A stretch of DNA of 64,000 nucleotides from Muscardinus avellanarius (lineage: Eukaryota; Chordata; Mammalia; Rodentia; Gliridae), in assembly GCA_963383645.1 (NCBI GenBank), contig OY726565.1, positions 24,736,466 through 24,800,465 of the forward strand. The letters run 5' to 3'. This document shows, one piece after another, positions 1-12,879 of this stretch (positions are counted from its first letter, which is position 1; every line of letters starts with the position of its first letter). The position numbers and the translations under genes were made by a program. A model generated the notes under the pieces. That model made no database searches, was not told the origin of the DNA, and worked only from the letters and a program-made list of their open reading frames with translations.

Positions 1-900
1 TTTTCAGTTTCTACCTACCTGTATTTTATTACATTCCTCACTGCTATAAACTAATGTTCCTAGTTCATTTTTTAGCTGTTTCATTAATTTGGTGTTTACT
101 TCTTATTCAAATTCCCTCATAAAAATGCTAATTATGATCAGATCTAATAGCGACTGCTGAGGCACCCTGCCATCTCCTTCCTACCTCCAACTGGACCTGC
201 TCACATTTATCATCAGGGTTTGGTTTGTCAGCCAGATGCAGCATTCCCAAGCCTGCTCTTCCTCAACCTGCTAAATCCACTTTGAGAAATAAATCTGATT
301 CACAAGAAATTCTATCATCTATGCTAGACAATCTCAGATGCAGGACCACATTTTGTTGATTTGCTAACATAATACTACTGGGAAAGAAAAAAGGCTGAAG
401 ATAAAATCTAATTTATTCTTGCCTAATTTCCTAATATAATCAGTATATGATTATATTGTGAGAAATTCACTCGATATACATTTTTCTATAGTCATCTCTC
501 CTAACATTAAGTTCTCCTATTTACCTGTCTTTCATGAATCCACAAATAACAATTCAATGCTGTGTGGAATTCTTGTCTTTAATTGCCATAACCAATTCAC
601 AAAATGTGTTAAAACATAGATCTGATCTCTCGACTCTATTTTAGTATTCTTTAGCATTCTTGTTATTTTCCTAAAAGCTATTTTGACAAATTCTTTCATA
701 CTCTAAAAAGATAAAAAATTGTTTCTGCTAATTGACTTAATGAGCACAACCACTTACTTTTAAAAGTTGCACAATTTGCACCTATTTATTAGAAATAATG
801 TTCTTCCTTAAAATTTTATTTTAATCATCCAGATATTATGTTATTCAATTAGTTTTTAAAAACTATATTTTATTTTGGCACAGTGTTAGCCAGCTTTCTG
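1..900. other. AT-rich unique sequence, no gene seen
   Basis: No open frame of note, no SINE or L1 signature and no tRNA-like fold was recognised. The composition is AT-rich, as in mammalian gene-poor DNA. Confidence 0.6.
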
Positions 901-1215
901 TTACTGTAATAAAATACCTGATATAATCACTTTAAGAAAGAAAAGTCTTATAGTTGCAGTCTGCGGTTGCTTGGTCCCTTTGCTTCGAGCCTGTGGTCAG
1001 GCAGCACATCATGATGGGGAATGAATGGGGGGAAAAGCCATTCACCTCACGGCAGCTATGAAATGAAAGACAGAAGAGACTGTGGACTCACAATCTCCTT
1101 TGAAGGCATACCTCCAGCAATCTAAAACCTTCCACTAAGCTTCACCTCTTATAGTTTTCATCACCTCTCAATTGTACCATGCCTCTAACAAATGGGTCAT
1201 TGGAGGACATGTATC
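900..1215. repeat. old interspersed repeat, family not assigned
   Basis: The stretch running from the phrase ttctgttactgtaataaaat to a phrase like aatgggtcattggaggacat has the layout of a common rodent interspersed repeat. I recognise the general pattern but cannot name the family safely. It is diverged and has no coding potential. Confidence 0.4.
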
Positions 1216-2269
1216 CAAACAACAGAATGACATATAGACCCCAGAAAAAAGAATTCATAGTGCCATGAAGGAAGTATAAGCTATGGAAGAAAATTTTAAT
1301 GTAGTCAACCTTTAAATAAAACTCTTGTCTTGTTGAAACCAGAATATCTCTTCTAATGATGAAATGGTGCCACTATTTCTTCCAACTACTGTCCTTCTTT
1401 TCCTCTGATTCCCCAGAAACAAATAAACTTGCCAATAAGTTCACTCTGAATGTCAGTTTTGGTCCATACTGACTATAGTCTACTTGTATATCAACAGTAT
1501 TAATCAACTCAGTCTTTTGGATTGTGTTATCATCAGAATGATTTATAGTTCAATCTGTAGCTACAGATAACATAGGTTAGAAAAGTTGTATCATCCAAAG
1601 TCCAAAAGCAGCTCTGATTTTTCCCAGAGAAGTCTATCTTCTCTCACCTAAGTTTTATGGCTGTGATTCTAACCCAGTTCATGTGTTCTTGCTTTGCAAG
1701 AGTTTCAGTCACTACACATTGGTTAAGTAACACCAGACCCTTGACACCATTCAATGTCAGTTACTATGGTATATTAAACATAAGTAATTGCATAAATTAC
1801 TAATGTCACTGCTAGCGGTACAGTCCATGAATCACTAGGGAAAAAAATACACATGATGATCAATAACTAACCTATCACTTCTGTCAAAGACTGCTGGTGC
1901 CTGTTCAGTGCATAAATTTCATTCAGTTCACACACGTCAAAGCACAGTCTTGTGTTGCCTCCTTGTCTCCTAGCTTTTCATATTAGGTAATAAACCTAAT
2001 TAAAAAATAGATAATTAGAGGATTGGTCAACAAGAGCAAAAGTGCAGCAAAAAAACCCAAGATTAATAACATTGCGAATAGAAGTGGATTGTGAGTGGTA
2101 GGTAGAACTGACTGTGGGAATGCTCATACTGCCTCTGCTGGGAAGTCTCCAGATGTGCTACATCTAGACACTACAGACATACAGCAGGAAATGGACCTGG
2201 TGAAAGGTGATGTCCCAGAGAGAGTGATGCTACCTACCGCACATTCTTATTGAAAAAATTCTTGATGAA
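1216..2269. other. unique sequence, no gene seen
   Basis: Mixed AT-rich sequence without a recognisable repeat or reading frame. Confidence 0.5.
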
Positions 2270-2284
2270 AATTCATAACATTGA

Positions 2285-2471
2285 GCCGGGCGTGGTGGCG
2301 CACGTTTGTAATTCCCGCACTTGGGAGGCGGAGACAGGAGGATCGCCAGGTTCAAAGCCAGCCGTGCTGGCTTAAGAGACCCTGTTTCAAAAATATAAAA
2401 TAGGTCTGGGAGTATAGCCCGGAGGTAGAAGGGCTTCCAGGAACCCCAGTACCACCACCACCAAAAAAAAA
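2285..2471 (+). mobile_element. B1-dID type SINE (B-type, young)
   Basis: The 5' end gccgggcgtggtggcgcac is 7SL/B1-like, and an ID-like right half (gtctgggagtatagcccgg) follows with an A-rich tail. A 15-bp direct repeat, aattcataacattga, flanks it at 2270-2284 and 2472-2486, a clean target-site duplication showing the exact insertion. It carries the B-type middle (gctggcttaagagaccctg). Confidence 0.93.
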
Positions 2472-3430
2472 AATTCATAACATTGAAAGAGCAAAGGATA
2501 AATTGTTGAAAGCTGATCCAATTAAGTTTCTCAGGAAAGAAACATAACAATGGATAATCCATAGAAAGATGCTTACCGCATTCCTCAAGTTGTATGATGA
2601 CACTAGGCAAGTGAAGGGATGGGATGGAAGAGTCCTAACAACCTCAAGTCATCACTCCTAATGCCTACTGCTGTCATCTTGTACTCTCCACAGACATGGG
2701 CTCAGTAAACAGTAAAGGTTTAGGTTGAAATCAGAATAGAGAGCATGCACAACCCAACAGAAAACATCAGCTCTCCAGAACAGTAATGATTAACAGCCAG
2801 CCCACCCTGATTATAATGCTAATATCTCCACCTCAGGCAGAATATGGACTGTGTGTTGCAGGAAACATGTGAACATAAGGCTCCTGAGCCTTTGCCCCTT
2901 CCCATAGGAGTCCTTCTCTGAGTAACCTAAAACCTCATACAAGCCAACAACTCTTTGTCTTCACAACCTTGGAGACTTTTGGTTATTAGATCATCCAGGT
3001 TCCTGACTTTCACAGTGCATTAAAGTTTCTTTCCATTTGACTCTAATTTCTGATGAGAACCTTTATTGACATATGTTGAAGATAAGGACCCATATGCCAA
3101 CAAACTACCACAAGCACTGTTCAAACTACCTTTGGTAGGTTTTTTTCCTTAAAAAACTATTTAATTATTAATGTTTATACTATTTTAAATAATTGTATAT
3201 TAAATAAATGTTTACTATTTAAATTTTTTATCTATCTTCTTAAAATCAACAGGAGAGTTTTTGATGTTTTGACAATTTCTAATAGCCACAACATCATCAC
3301 AGATTTTCACATGTATTATTAAATGACTTTGCATGAGTTCAGCTTACATGTTGATTTCTGCACTACTGTGCAAAGCAAGAACTGCCTATAATAGCAATTT
3401 AAAATATTTATTTTAAACATCAATAACTTG

Positions 3431-3632
3431 CCGGGCATGGTGGCGCACGCTTGTAATCTCTCCTCTTGGGAGGCTGAGAAAGGAGGATTGCACAGGTTTG
3501 AAGCCAGCCTCAGATACTTAGTGAGGCTTTCAGCGACTTAGTGAGATCCTGTTTCCAAATAAAATATAAAAAAGATGTGGGAGTATAGCCCAGAGGTAGA
3601 AAGCCTCTGGGTTCCACCCCCAGTACCACCAC

Positions 3633-3662
<30 letters not shown>
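3431..3662 (+). mobile_element. B1-dID type SINE (A-type)
   Basis: B1-like left half, the doubled middle motif acttagtgag..acttagtgag, an ID-like right half and a poly(A) tail of about 30. Flanking near-repeats (atcaataact / atcagtaact) are a slightly decayed target-site duplication. Confidence 0.92.
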
Positions 3663-3666
<4 letters not shown>

Positions 3667-4924
3667 GTAACTAGAAGTGACCCATTACTATCTACTAAAG
3701 TTTCCAAACTAAACAGAGATGAGATTTACTCATGCATTGGGCTGGATTTTACAGTCCCTGTGTACCTTCAATTTTAATATTCTAGCACAAAATAATTTAA
3801 TTCCTCACATTTCTCCCCCATAATCTTAATCTAAATGCTGTGCAGGTTCTGATTTTCTTCCTTCCTGCACAGAGCTTAAGAGGCTGACACTTCTGGTAAC
3901 AAAGTTGTGTATTGTTCTCGAATGAGTGCAGATGTCTACATCACCCAGGAAACCAGAGATGTAATTCTAAAAGGAGCCCTCAAGGGCTGACAATTGACTG
4001 AGTTCCATTGGATGCCGGTACTGAATTGCACCAGCAGAGCTCTGTGTACACACTCTTTAGCCCAACCATGGCTGTGGAGAGACTGTAAGAGCTTTGGTCA
4101 ACTTAAGAGGGGAAAAGAGCTCAGAGGGAGTTGATGGAAGCTTTTCTCAAATTTGCAGATTGTCTAAATTAAACTTGCCACTCAAAGTATGAACACAGAT
4201 TGTCTCTTGTTTATTCACAGACTTACAATGGCCCCAAAGAGCAAGTGATTGCCAAAGGGACAGTGTGACTAGGACAGAACAAGAAGTCCCCATCTGACAA
4301 TAATTTTATTCTGAGGAACACTATTTAGAACCTCAAATACATTTTCTCCTGCATTCACTGCTACTTGTAGTGGACAGGCCTGCCCACGGAAAGCTATTAA
4401 ACACAAGTGTAGCTCCACTGTAGGGATAATCACTACATGGCTGTAACCCTTCATTTGCCTAGATTATCTATTCAATAAGCTCACAACAGGGAATACAGCC
4501 AGAACTCTGAAGGGGTAGAAGAGTTTACAGAAACTGTCTTTAACTTGTTTTATTTTGATTAAGAAAATCAGATAAATGATTAAAAAACCAGATAAATGAT
4601 TAAAGTATCACTTTTAATTCTACCACCTGTAGATAACTATGTTTAGTATTTTGATGCATTTTATCTGAGACTTGTTTCCATATAAACTATACAGGTATGT
4701 GAATGTGTGTAGTTTTTTTTTTTTTTTTAGCAAAATTATTTTTACCGTGCATTCTGTCTTGAAATACACTTTTCTCACTAAACACATTGACATATATCAT
4801 AGCAAGCAATACGTACCTACATTATAATTGCAAATGGCTTTATTCATCATATAAGTAAAGCATAACCACTCTTTATTTTAAGCTTTGCTATATCTAAGTA
4901 TTTATATTCACCTCTACTCCTGAA
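3663..4924. other. unique sequence; possible ancient LINE remnant at 4600-4900
   Basis: No gene seen. The part around 4620-4900 has the texture of an ancient minus-strand LINE tail (lots of T, phrases such as cacttttctcactaaacac), but this is weak. Confidence 0.35.
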
Positions 4925-5044
4925 TTCATCATATATAGGTAAAATCCTAACCCCCAAGGTTATTGGAAGAAAAGGTAGAGACTTTGGGGGAAGTGATAAT
5001 TTTAGAGTTCTCATGAATGGGATTACTATGTCCTTATTTAAAAA
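4925..5044 (+). repeat. old interspersed repeat, 5' part, split by the L1
   Basis: It contains aaaatcctaacccccaaggt and a T/G-rich body ending near tgtccttatt. It continues after the L1 at 11664-11865 with actccag..ctgagtctgccactg and ends near gtagcaaataagtttctgtt. A related copy lies at 18860-19195. I do not name the family. The split shows that the L1 arrived later. Confidence 0.55.
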
Positions 5045-5050
5045 AAAAAA

Positions 5051-6068
5051 GAGTGTGACTTCCGGGAAGAAAAGCGGCGTTTACGAGTCCCGCTAACAAT
5101 CGATCTCTATTACCACAAAATCAGCGCCTTTCATAGCCAGAAAACACCATCAGCAGAGAAATAAAAACTGTAAATACAAGGGACAGCGAAAAGAGGGCTA
5201 GAAGAACAACCAGACACCAGAAAAGAAACCAGCCTGCAGTGCCGCGGCCAGAGCTGCAGCGTGGAGCTGCGCTGGTGCCATCTTCCCTCGCAGCACCAAA
5301 CTCCAGAGAGGAGGGAGACTCAGAACTGAGCTTAAAACCAGAGAGAAGATACCCAGGCCTCATGGCCAAGGATATGGCAGCAGTGTCATACTGCCAGCAG
5401 CAGTGGTGAGTTCACCGGATGGCTCCAGATCAGCGCACTTCACAAGCCACCAGGTTCCAGAGAGGAGGGGTGGACAGAGAGCTGAGGTGAGCAGCTACAG
5501 AACAGCTGGGCAGAATTCAGCAGTTTTTTCAGCGCAAGGAGTATCTAAAGCTCCCAGGGGCTGGGCTCAGCACACCCTGCAGGGAATCAGAGTAGAGCTC
5601 AAAACCAGAGAAGAAATACACCAGCCTCACGGCCAAGGACATGGCATCAACGCCATATTGCCAGTGGCGGAAGCAGTGAGTTCACCGAGTCCAATACAGT
5701 TCCATCAGCACACTCAACAACTGTGAGTCAAATTGCGGCCCCTAGAGGAGAAATCCCAGTATTGCACTCCCAGGGACTTATGCAGATAGTCTCCCTGGGT
5801 CAGAGATTTTTGCAGTCCAACCCAGTGGGGGAGTGGCGGCAGAAGAGATATTACACCATAGTTGCAGCTCCCCATGGGATAACACCCAGCCTGGCACCCC
5901 CATGGACTAAAGCAGCCTTGATTGACTTCCTGGGCCTGAGACTTTGCAATACAACCCAGTAAAGGAGTAGTGGTGACTGAGATACCAAAGACTCGAGATC
6001 CAGAGCAACTTAAGTGAAGTCGTAGTGACCCAGGGAAGAAACCACAGAAGGCACAAACTTCCGAAAGC
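5051..6068 (+). promoter_or_regulatory. L1 5' UTR / internal promoter region
   Basis: About 1 kb of GC-rich sequence between the L1 start and ORF1. The start keeps ttccgggaag but lacks the gatggcgatgg stretch seen at the 5' end of the sister copy at 52674 (minus strand), so the YY1-like element expected there is missing or changed. Open frames across it are chance translations. Confidence 0.6.
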
Positions 6069-7217
6069 ATGGGAAAGAGGAATAACAATGGAGCAATGAA
6101 TGCCCACAACCCTGCAACATCAGAATCTGATAACACAGAAATTCAGAGATCTCTAGAAGATCAAATCAGGAAAATAACTGTAGAAATAATAGAGGACTTT
6201 TGAAAAGAATTCAGAGAGAGTCAAAAAGAGATAAAGGATGCAATCATTGAAGTAAAGGCCTCAATTCAAAGACCACATGGAGAATAGAATCTCGCTCCTA
6301 GAAGATGATCAATCCAAAAATGAATGCATAGTCTCTAATTTAGAAAAAAAATCTGGCAACAGGAATTTGACATTGAAGAAATATGGGCCCATTTTAAGAG
6401 AGCTAACCTAATTGGAATAGAGCTAATTGGAATAGAGGAGGGAAAAGAATAGAGGAGGGAAAAGAAAGTGAAACCAAAGGGATCAATAATCTCTTCAAGG
6501 AACTGATAGCAGAAAATTTCCCAAACATAGAGCAAGAGGTCGATACACAGGTCCAGAAAACTTATAGAACTCCCTTTAGACAGGATCGGAGAAGAAGATC
6601 CCCACGCCACATAATTGTCAAAATGACTAATGTGGAAGCCAAGGAGAGAATCTTAAAGACAACAAAAACAAAAGGCTAAGTGACATTAAGAGGCAAACCA
6701 ATTAGAATCAATCCAGACTTCACATGCCAAGTCATGAAAGCCAGAAGGGCTTGGAGTAACATATTCCAAACTCTGAAAGAAAACAACTTCTAGCCAAAAA
6801 TTTCCTACCCAGCAAAACTATCTATCAAATTAGGTGGGGAAATAAGAAGCTTCCATTACAAACAGAAACTGAAGGAATTTATGTCTTCAAAACCAGCGCT
6901 AGATGCCAGGCGTGGTGGTGCATGCTTATAATCCCTGTGCTTGGGAGGCTGAGACAGGAGGATCACACAGGTTCGAATCCAGCCTCAGCTACTTAGTGAG
7001 GCTCTCAACAACTTAGTGAGACCCTGTTTCCAAATAAAATAAAACAGAGGTCTGGGAGTATAGCCCAGAGGTAAAAAGCCTCTGGGTTCCAACCCAGTAC
7101 AACCACAAAAAAAAAAAAAGTGCTAGAAAAAATACTCAAAGAGATTAACTACAAAGAAGAAACAGGTAATACATGCCAGAATGAAAGAAACAAGTTTTTA
7201 CATCCAGCAGACAACTA
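6069..7217 (+). pseudogene. L1 ORF1 (RNA-binding protein) pseudogene
   Basis: ORF1 of L1 encodes the nucleic-acid chaperone that coats L1 RNA. The start reads MGKRNNNGAMNAHNP and is followed by a charged, coiled-coil-like stretch. A stop comes after about 44 codons (ttttga near 6201). Further on there is a short tandem duplication at about 6402-6464. The conserved C-terminal part (MTNVEAKERILK.. then RINPDF) is still readable. A SINE splits the last part of the frame (6904-7118), after which ILKEINYKEE-like coding resumes. The frame ends near 7217. The family protein is about 300-380 residues, and this copy cannot make it. Confidence 0.85.
6904..7118 (+). mobile_element. B1-dID type SINE (A-type) inside L1 ORF1
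   Basis: B1 and ID halves with the doubled acttagtgag motif and a short A-tail. The flanks agcgctaga (6895-6903) and agtgctaga (7119-7127) form a 9-bp duplication with one change. The insertion interrupts ORF1, so it post-dates the L1. Confidence 0.93.
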
Positions 7218-7263
7218 AATAAAGAAGAATAAACAGTATCTCAAACAGAAATAAAATCTTAAC

Positions 7264-10200
7264 ATGTTAGGAAATAAAAATTATCTCTCTAAAATCACAC
7301 TGAATGTAAATGGTCTCAACTCCCCAATAAAAAGACATAAAGTGGCAAAATGGGTTAAAAACCAGAATCCATCCATCTGCTGCTTACAAGAAACACACCT
7401 TATAAGTAAAGATAGGAACAAACTCAAGGTAAAGGGCTGGAGCAAAGTAATCCATGCTAATGGAACTCGAAGACAAGTAGGAGTAGCAACTATGATAACA
7501 GACAAGTTAAACTTCAAACCCAAACTTATTAGAAGAGACAAAGAAGACGAATATTTTACTGGTAAAAGGAGTAATCCAGCAAGAGGAAATAACAATAATC
7601 AACATCTATGCCCCAAACATAGGTGCAGCTACTTTCATAAATCAAATTCTTTGTGACATGAAGTCACACATAAATCCCAATACAATAATACTGGGAGACT
7701 TCAACACACCTCTCACAACCCTAGACCAATCTTCCAGACAAAGCGTCAGTAAAGATGCCTCAGAACTAAAGAACACCATTAACCAAATGGACCTGTTGGA
7801 CACATATAGAATATTTCACCCAACTATAGTGGAGTTTACATTTTTCTCAGCTGCTCATGGAACCTTCTCCAAAATAGATCACATCCTGGGACACAAAATG
7901 AGCACTAGAAAATTTTAAAAATGTTACATACATCCTTGTGTCATTTCAGACCATAATAGAATGAAACTAGAAATCAACAATAAGGAGACCCAGAGAAACA
8001 ACATAAACATGTGGAGACTGAACACCACACTTCTGAATTGAAGAATGGGTCATAGAAGATGTAAGAGGTGAAATCAAGAAATTTCTAGAAACAAATAAAA
8101 ATAAAGATACAACACATCAAAACCTCTGGGACACTTTGAAGGCAGTATTAAGAGGAAAATTTATAGCACTGAGTGCTCACATAAGAAAAACAGCAAATCT
8201 TCAAGTAAATAACCTAAGGACACACCTCAAAGCCCTTGAAAATCAGGAACAATTGAACCCCAAAGCCAGTAGAAGAAAGGAAATTATTAAAATTAGAGCA
8301 GAAATTAACAAAATAGAGAATAAAAAAATATAGAAAATCAACAAAACCAAAAGCTGGTTTCTTGAAAAAATTAACAAGATAGATAAACCACTATCCAACC
8401 TAACTAAAAAAAAAAAAAAAGAGAGAGAGAGAATTAACCCAAATTATGAAGATAAGGGATGAAAAAGGAGAAATTACTACCGACAGGGTAGAAATCCAGA
8501 GGATTATTGGAAACTACTTTGAAAAACTATACTCCAGCAAAATGGAAAATCTGGAGGAAATTGACAACTTCCTAGATAAATACAACCTTCCTAAACCGAG
8601 TCAAGAAGATATAGAGCACTTAAACCAACCAATAACAATCAAAGAGATTGAAACAAAAATAAAGAGCTTACCATCAAAGAAAAGCCCAGGACCAGATGAT
8701 TTCCCAAGTGGATTCTATAAAACCTTTATAGAAGAGCTACCCCAATACTACTCAAACTATTTCAGGAAATAGAATAAACCAGGACTCTCCCAAATACATT
8801 CTATGAAACCAACATCACACTAATACCCAAACCGAATAAAGATAGTTCAAGGAAGGAAAACTACAGGGCTATATCTCTGATGAACTTGGATGCAAAACTA
8901 TTAAACAAAATAATTGCAACACGCATTCAAAACCAAATCAAGAAAATCATACACCATGACCAGGTAGGGTTCATCCCAGGGATGCAAGGCTGGTTCAACA
9001 TATGAAAATCAATCCATGTAATTCACCATATAAACAGAGTCAAGGACAAAAATCACATGATCATTTCAATAGATGCTGAAAAAGCATTTGATAAAATTCA
9101 ACATCCATTTATGATAAAAAAAGAGAGAATCAACCCAAATTATGAAGATAAGGGATGAAAAAGGAGAAATTACTACCGACAGGGTAGAAATCCAGAGGAT
9201 GCAAAACTATTAAACAAAATAATTGCCTCACGCATTCAAAACCAAATTAAGAAAATCATACACCATGACCAGGTAGGGTTCATCCCAGGGATGCAAGGCT
9301 GGTTCAACATATGAAAATCAATCCATGTAATTCACCATATAAACAGAGTCAAGGACAAAAATCACATGATCATTTCAATAGATGCTGAAAAAGCATTTGA
9401 TAAAATTCAACATCCATTTATGATAAAAACACTGCAGAGAATTGGAATAGAAGGAACATATCTCAACATTATTAAGGCAATCTATAATAAGCCCACCGCC
9501 AACATCATATTAAATGGGGAAAAACTTCAAGAATTTCCCCTAAAAACAGGAACGAGACAAGGATGTCCATTATCACCACTTCTCTTCAATATAGTACAAG
9601 AGACTTTAGCCAGAGCAATAAGGCAAGAAAAGGAAATCAGAGGAGTACACATAGGAAAAGAAGAACTCAAACTTTCACTATTTGCAGATGACATGATACT
9701 ATATTTAGAAAACCCAACAAACTCAACCAAAAGGCTTATAGAACTGATCAACAAATTCAGCAATGTACTGGATACAAAATCAATCTTAAAAAATCAGAAG
9801 CTTTCCTGTACACCAACCATAAATCCACTGAAAAAGAAATTCAGAAAACACTTCCACTCAGGATCTCCCACAAAAAAATAAAATACTTAGGAATAAACTT
9901 GACCAAGGAGGTAAAAGATCTCTACAAAGAAAATTATAAAACACTAAAAAAAGAAATCGAAGAAGATCTTAGAAGATGGAAAGATCTTCCATGTTCATGG
10001 ATTGGCAGAATAAATATCATTAAAATGGCCATCCTCCCAAAAGTGATCTACAGATTTAATGCAATGCCCATTAAACTACCAAGATCATTCCTCACAGACA
10101 TAGAAAAATCAGTCCTTAAATTTATCTGGAATAACAAAAAGCCCAGAATAGCCAAGGTAGTTCTCAGCAACAAAAACCATGCAGGAGGAATGACAATACC

Positions 10201-11133
10201 TGACTTTAAACTATACTACAAAGCCATTGTAATAAAAAACAGCATGGTACTGGAAAAAAAAAAAAAAAGAGATACATAGACCAATGGAGCAGAATAGAAG
10301 ACCCAGAAACAAGTCCACACACTTTTAGCCAATTGATTTTTGACAAAGGGGCCAAAAACATACACTGGAGAAAAGATAGCCTTTCAACAAATGGTGTTGT
10401 CAAAACTGGTTAACCATCTGTAGAAAACTGGAAATCAATCTCACTTTCTCACCCTGCACAAGAGTCAATTCAAGATGGATCAACGACTTGGAAATCAAAC
10501 CAGAGACCTTGAAGCTCCTTGAAGAGGGCATAGGTCCAACACTGCAACATATAGGCACAGATAAACACTTTCTCAACAAGACCCCAAAGGCACAACAAAT
10601 TAAAAGGCGAATCAATACGTGGAATTGCATGAAACTGAAGAGCTTTGGTTCAGCAAAGGAAACTATCAAGAACCTCAGTTGAGAGCCAATAGAATGGGAG
10701 AAGATTTTTGTCACCTACACCTCCAATAGAGGACTAATATCTTGAATATACAGGGAACTCAAGAAACTCAACACTAAATAGACACTTCACAAAAGAAGAA
10801 ATTCAAATGGCCAATAAATGCATGAAAAAATGCTCAACATCACTGGCAATCAGAGTGATGCAAATCAAAACTACCCTGAGATTTCACCTAACTCCAGCTA
10901 GAATGGCAATCATTTAAAACACAAACAACAACAGATCCTGGCAAGGATGTGGAGAAGTGGGAACTCTAAGACATTATTGGTGGGACTGCAAATTAGTGCA
11001 GCCACTCTGGAAAACAGTATGGAGAATCTTCAGCAGAAAGAGAACAAATCTTCCATTTGATCCAGCAATACCACTTCTGGGTATCTACCCAAAAGATAGG
11101 AAACCAAACTACCAAACTAATGCATGTTCATAG
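7264..11133 (+). pseudogene. L1 ORF2 (endonuclease / reverse transcriptase) pseudogene
   Basis: ORF2 nicks the target DNA and copies L1 RNA at the nick. The start is MLGNKNYLSKITLNVNGLN. The apurinic-type endonuclease domain follows, with CCLQETHL, a GDFNTPL block and KIDHILGHK. The reverse-transcriptase domain has [31 protein letters not shown], a [13 protein letters not shown] block and the catalytic LFADDM. The C-terminal part has [18 protein letters not shown] and SRFTEEL-like decay further on, ending near the stop at 11131. The frame is broken near 7650, 7918, 8335, 8770, 9880 and later. About 309 bp around 9121-9429 is a rearranged duplication. It is non-functional. Confidence 0.9.
9121..9429 (+). 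repeat. rearranged internal duplication in L1 ORF2
   Basis: 9121-9200 repeats about 8425-8504 (offset 696), and 9201-9429 repeats 8892-9120 (offset 309). The second copy therefore lacks 8505-8891. The joins fall at an A-run and at a shared ggat. Confidence 0.9.
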
Positions 11134-11663
11134 CTGCACAATTCACCATAGCCAAATTATGAAACCAGCCAAGATGTCCATCAACAGATGAATGGATTAC
11201 AAAACTGTGGGATATGTACACAATGGAATTTTACTCAGCCATTAAGAAAAACTCAATTACATCATTTTCAGGGAAATGGATGGAACTGGAAGACATTATG
11301 CTAAGTGAGAGTAGTCAGTCACAAAAAGTAAGAAATCAGATGCTTTCCCTAATACGTGAGAGTTAGGAAGAAATGGGTCATAGGAGGAACTCTAGATGAA
11401 AAAGGAAATCGTATAGAGGAGCAAACAAGGCAACCTAAAGGAGGGAAAGGAGGGGGGAAGAGGAAAATCTCTAAAACACACAATGTACTTAAACATGTCG
11501 AAGTCAACCACTAAGCCAAGCAAGGGAAGGAGGGACAGGGAGGGAATGGGGTGGGAATTGGGTAGGGGTTAAATCAGTGATGTGTACATGTATGTACACA
11601 CAAGTTTTTTACCCCAATATAATGTATGAATATAATGCACCAATAAAAAAATTTAAAAAGGGG
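11134..11663 (+). other. L1 3' UTR and tail
   Basis: It follows the ORF2 stop, contains the purine-rich G tract characteristic of rodent L1 3' UTRs, and ends with caccaataaaaaaatttaaa. The same tail is recognisable in the stubs at 24402-24604 and 49718-49888. Confidence 0.8.
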
Positions 11664-11865
11664 CACAAAAGACTCCAGAAATTTGTTTACCCCTTTCATA
11701 TATGAGGATAAAACAGGAAAAGCCCCTTCTATGAAGAAAGTGCTTTTACCAGACCCTGAGTCTGCCACTGTCTTATCTCGGAATTCCCAGTCTCATGAAC
11801 TGTAGCAAATAAGTTTCTGTTTTTTGTAAGCTCCCCAATTTGTTTGGTTATAGCAGCCCAAATGC
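11664..11865 (+). repeat. old interspersed repeat, 3' part
   Basis: Continuation of the repeat at 4925-5044: actccagaa..ctgagtctgccactgtctt..gtttctgtttttt..cagcccaaatgcac. Family not assigned. Confidence 0.5.
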
Positions 11866-12565
11866 ACCAATAGAGGCATTTTAGTTATTTCCTTATTTTT
11901 GTATTATAAGTATGTAATAAAGTGAATTGCTGAATATCTGTCTTCACATTTTGGTATGGGTTAAGTTGCCTTTGGTTAATTTCTAAAATTAGAATCTTAA
12001 GTCAAAGAAAAATGCAATATTTATTGATTTTGATACATATCTTCATAAAAATGTCTTTAAGAAAATTACTACCTTGGATTCCAACTAAACTTTATTTACC
12101 TATTCCCCACATTATCACTGACTTACTTTTGAAGTTGTATAAACTTGCCCATCTGATAGGCAAATAATGCATCTCATGCACATTTCTTGCTGCTGTTGAA
12201 ACTGGATACTTTCCACACGTTTCCTAGCCATTTGCATTTCTTCATTAAAATGTTTTCTTACCCTGTACTCTTCATTGTTTGTTCTATAAGAACTTTGACT
12301 TCTGTAATTAAGTGATAATTTTACATTAAAGATGGTAACAATTACTACAAATACTTTTCTTCCTTTACAACATATATTTTTCATTCTGGAGAATACTATT
12401 TTTACAATAAAATTATTTTTCATTTTATGGCATCTCATTCTTTTAAAAAGTAGTTTCTACATTGGGTGCCATGTTGAAAATGGCCTTTTCCAACTCAAGG
12501 TAATATAAATATAACTTTAACTATTTTATAATAATGTTATATTTTATGTAAAAATTATAAGCTTT
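11866..12565. other. AT-rich sequence, no gene seen
   Basis: A 107-codon minus-strand frame at 12115-12438 has no recognisable domain and no supporting context, and I treat it as chance. No repeat was recognised with confidence. Confidence 0.45.
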
Positions 12566-12566
12566 C

Positions 12567-12762
12567 ACCAGGTGTGATGACACACTCCTGTATATACCAG
12601 GACTTGAGAGGCTGAGACAGATGGATTGCAAGTTTGAGGCCAGCCTCAGCAACTTAGCAAGATCCTGCTTAAAAAAAAAAAAAGTAAAATGGGGCTATGG
12701 TTGTAACTCAGAGGTAGAATGCCCCTAGATTCAATCTCCAATACCAAGCACACAAAAAAAAC
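12567..12762 (+). mobile_element. B1-dID type SINE, diverged
   Basis: The left half is B1-like (gaggctgagacagatgg), followed by a shortened A-run, then the ID-like half (ggttgtaactcagaggtag) and the A-rich end. Confidence 0.85.
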
Positions 12763-12879
12763 TATATGCTTTCATGCTTAAATCTTATTTCCTGGGGCCT
12801 CAGGTAGAAGAAGTAGAATAATTCTCCCCAATTAAACAGCTGTTTCTGTACTATTTATTAATATTATTTAGATATTGTA

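Larger units (their letters stand above)
5051..11663 (+). mobile_element. LINE-1, near full length, inactive
   Basis: A 6.6-kb plus-strand L1. In order it has a GC-rich 5' UTR starting near gacttccgggaagaaaagcg, ORF1 (from 6069), ORF2 (from 7264) and a 3' UTR from about 11134 with a G-rich tract (gggaaggagggacagggagg). It ends in caccaataaaaaaatttaaa. It carries a SINE in ORF1, a rearranged internal duplication in ORF2, and several stops and frameshifts, so it cannot be autonomous. It interrupts an older repeat whose two halves flank it. Confidence 0.93.

Noticed and set aside
5121..6136. Several frames on both strands, some with hydrophobic segments
   Set aside because: They lie in the GC-rich L1 5' UTR. 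The same chance frames occur in the sister L1 at 51707-52674.
12115..12438. 107-codon minus-strand frame
   Set aside because: No domain, low-complexity lysine/asparagine composition, and no splice or promoter context.
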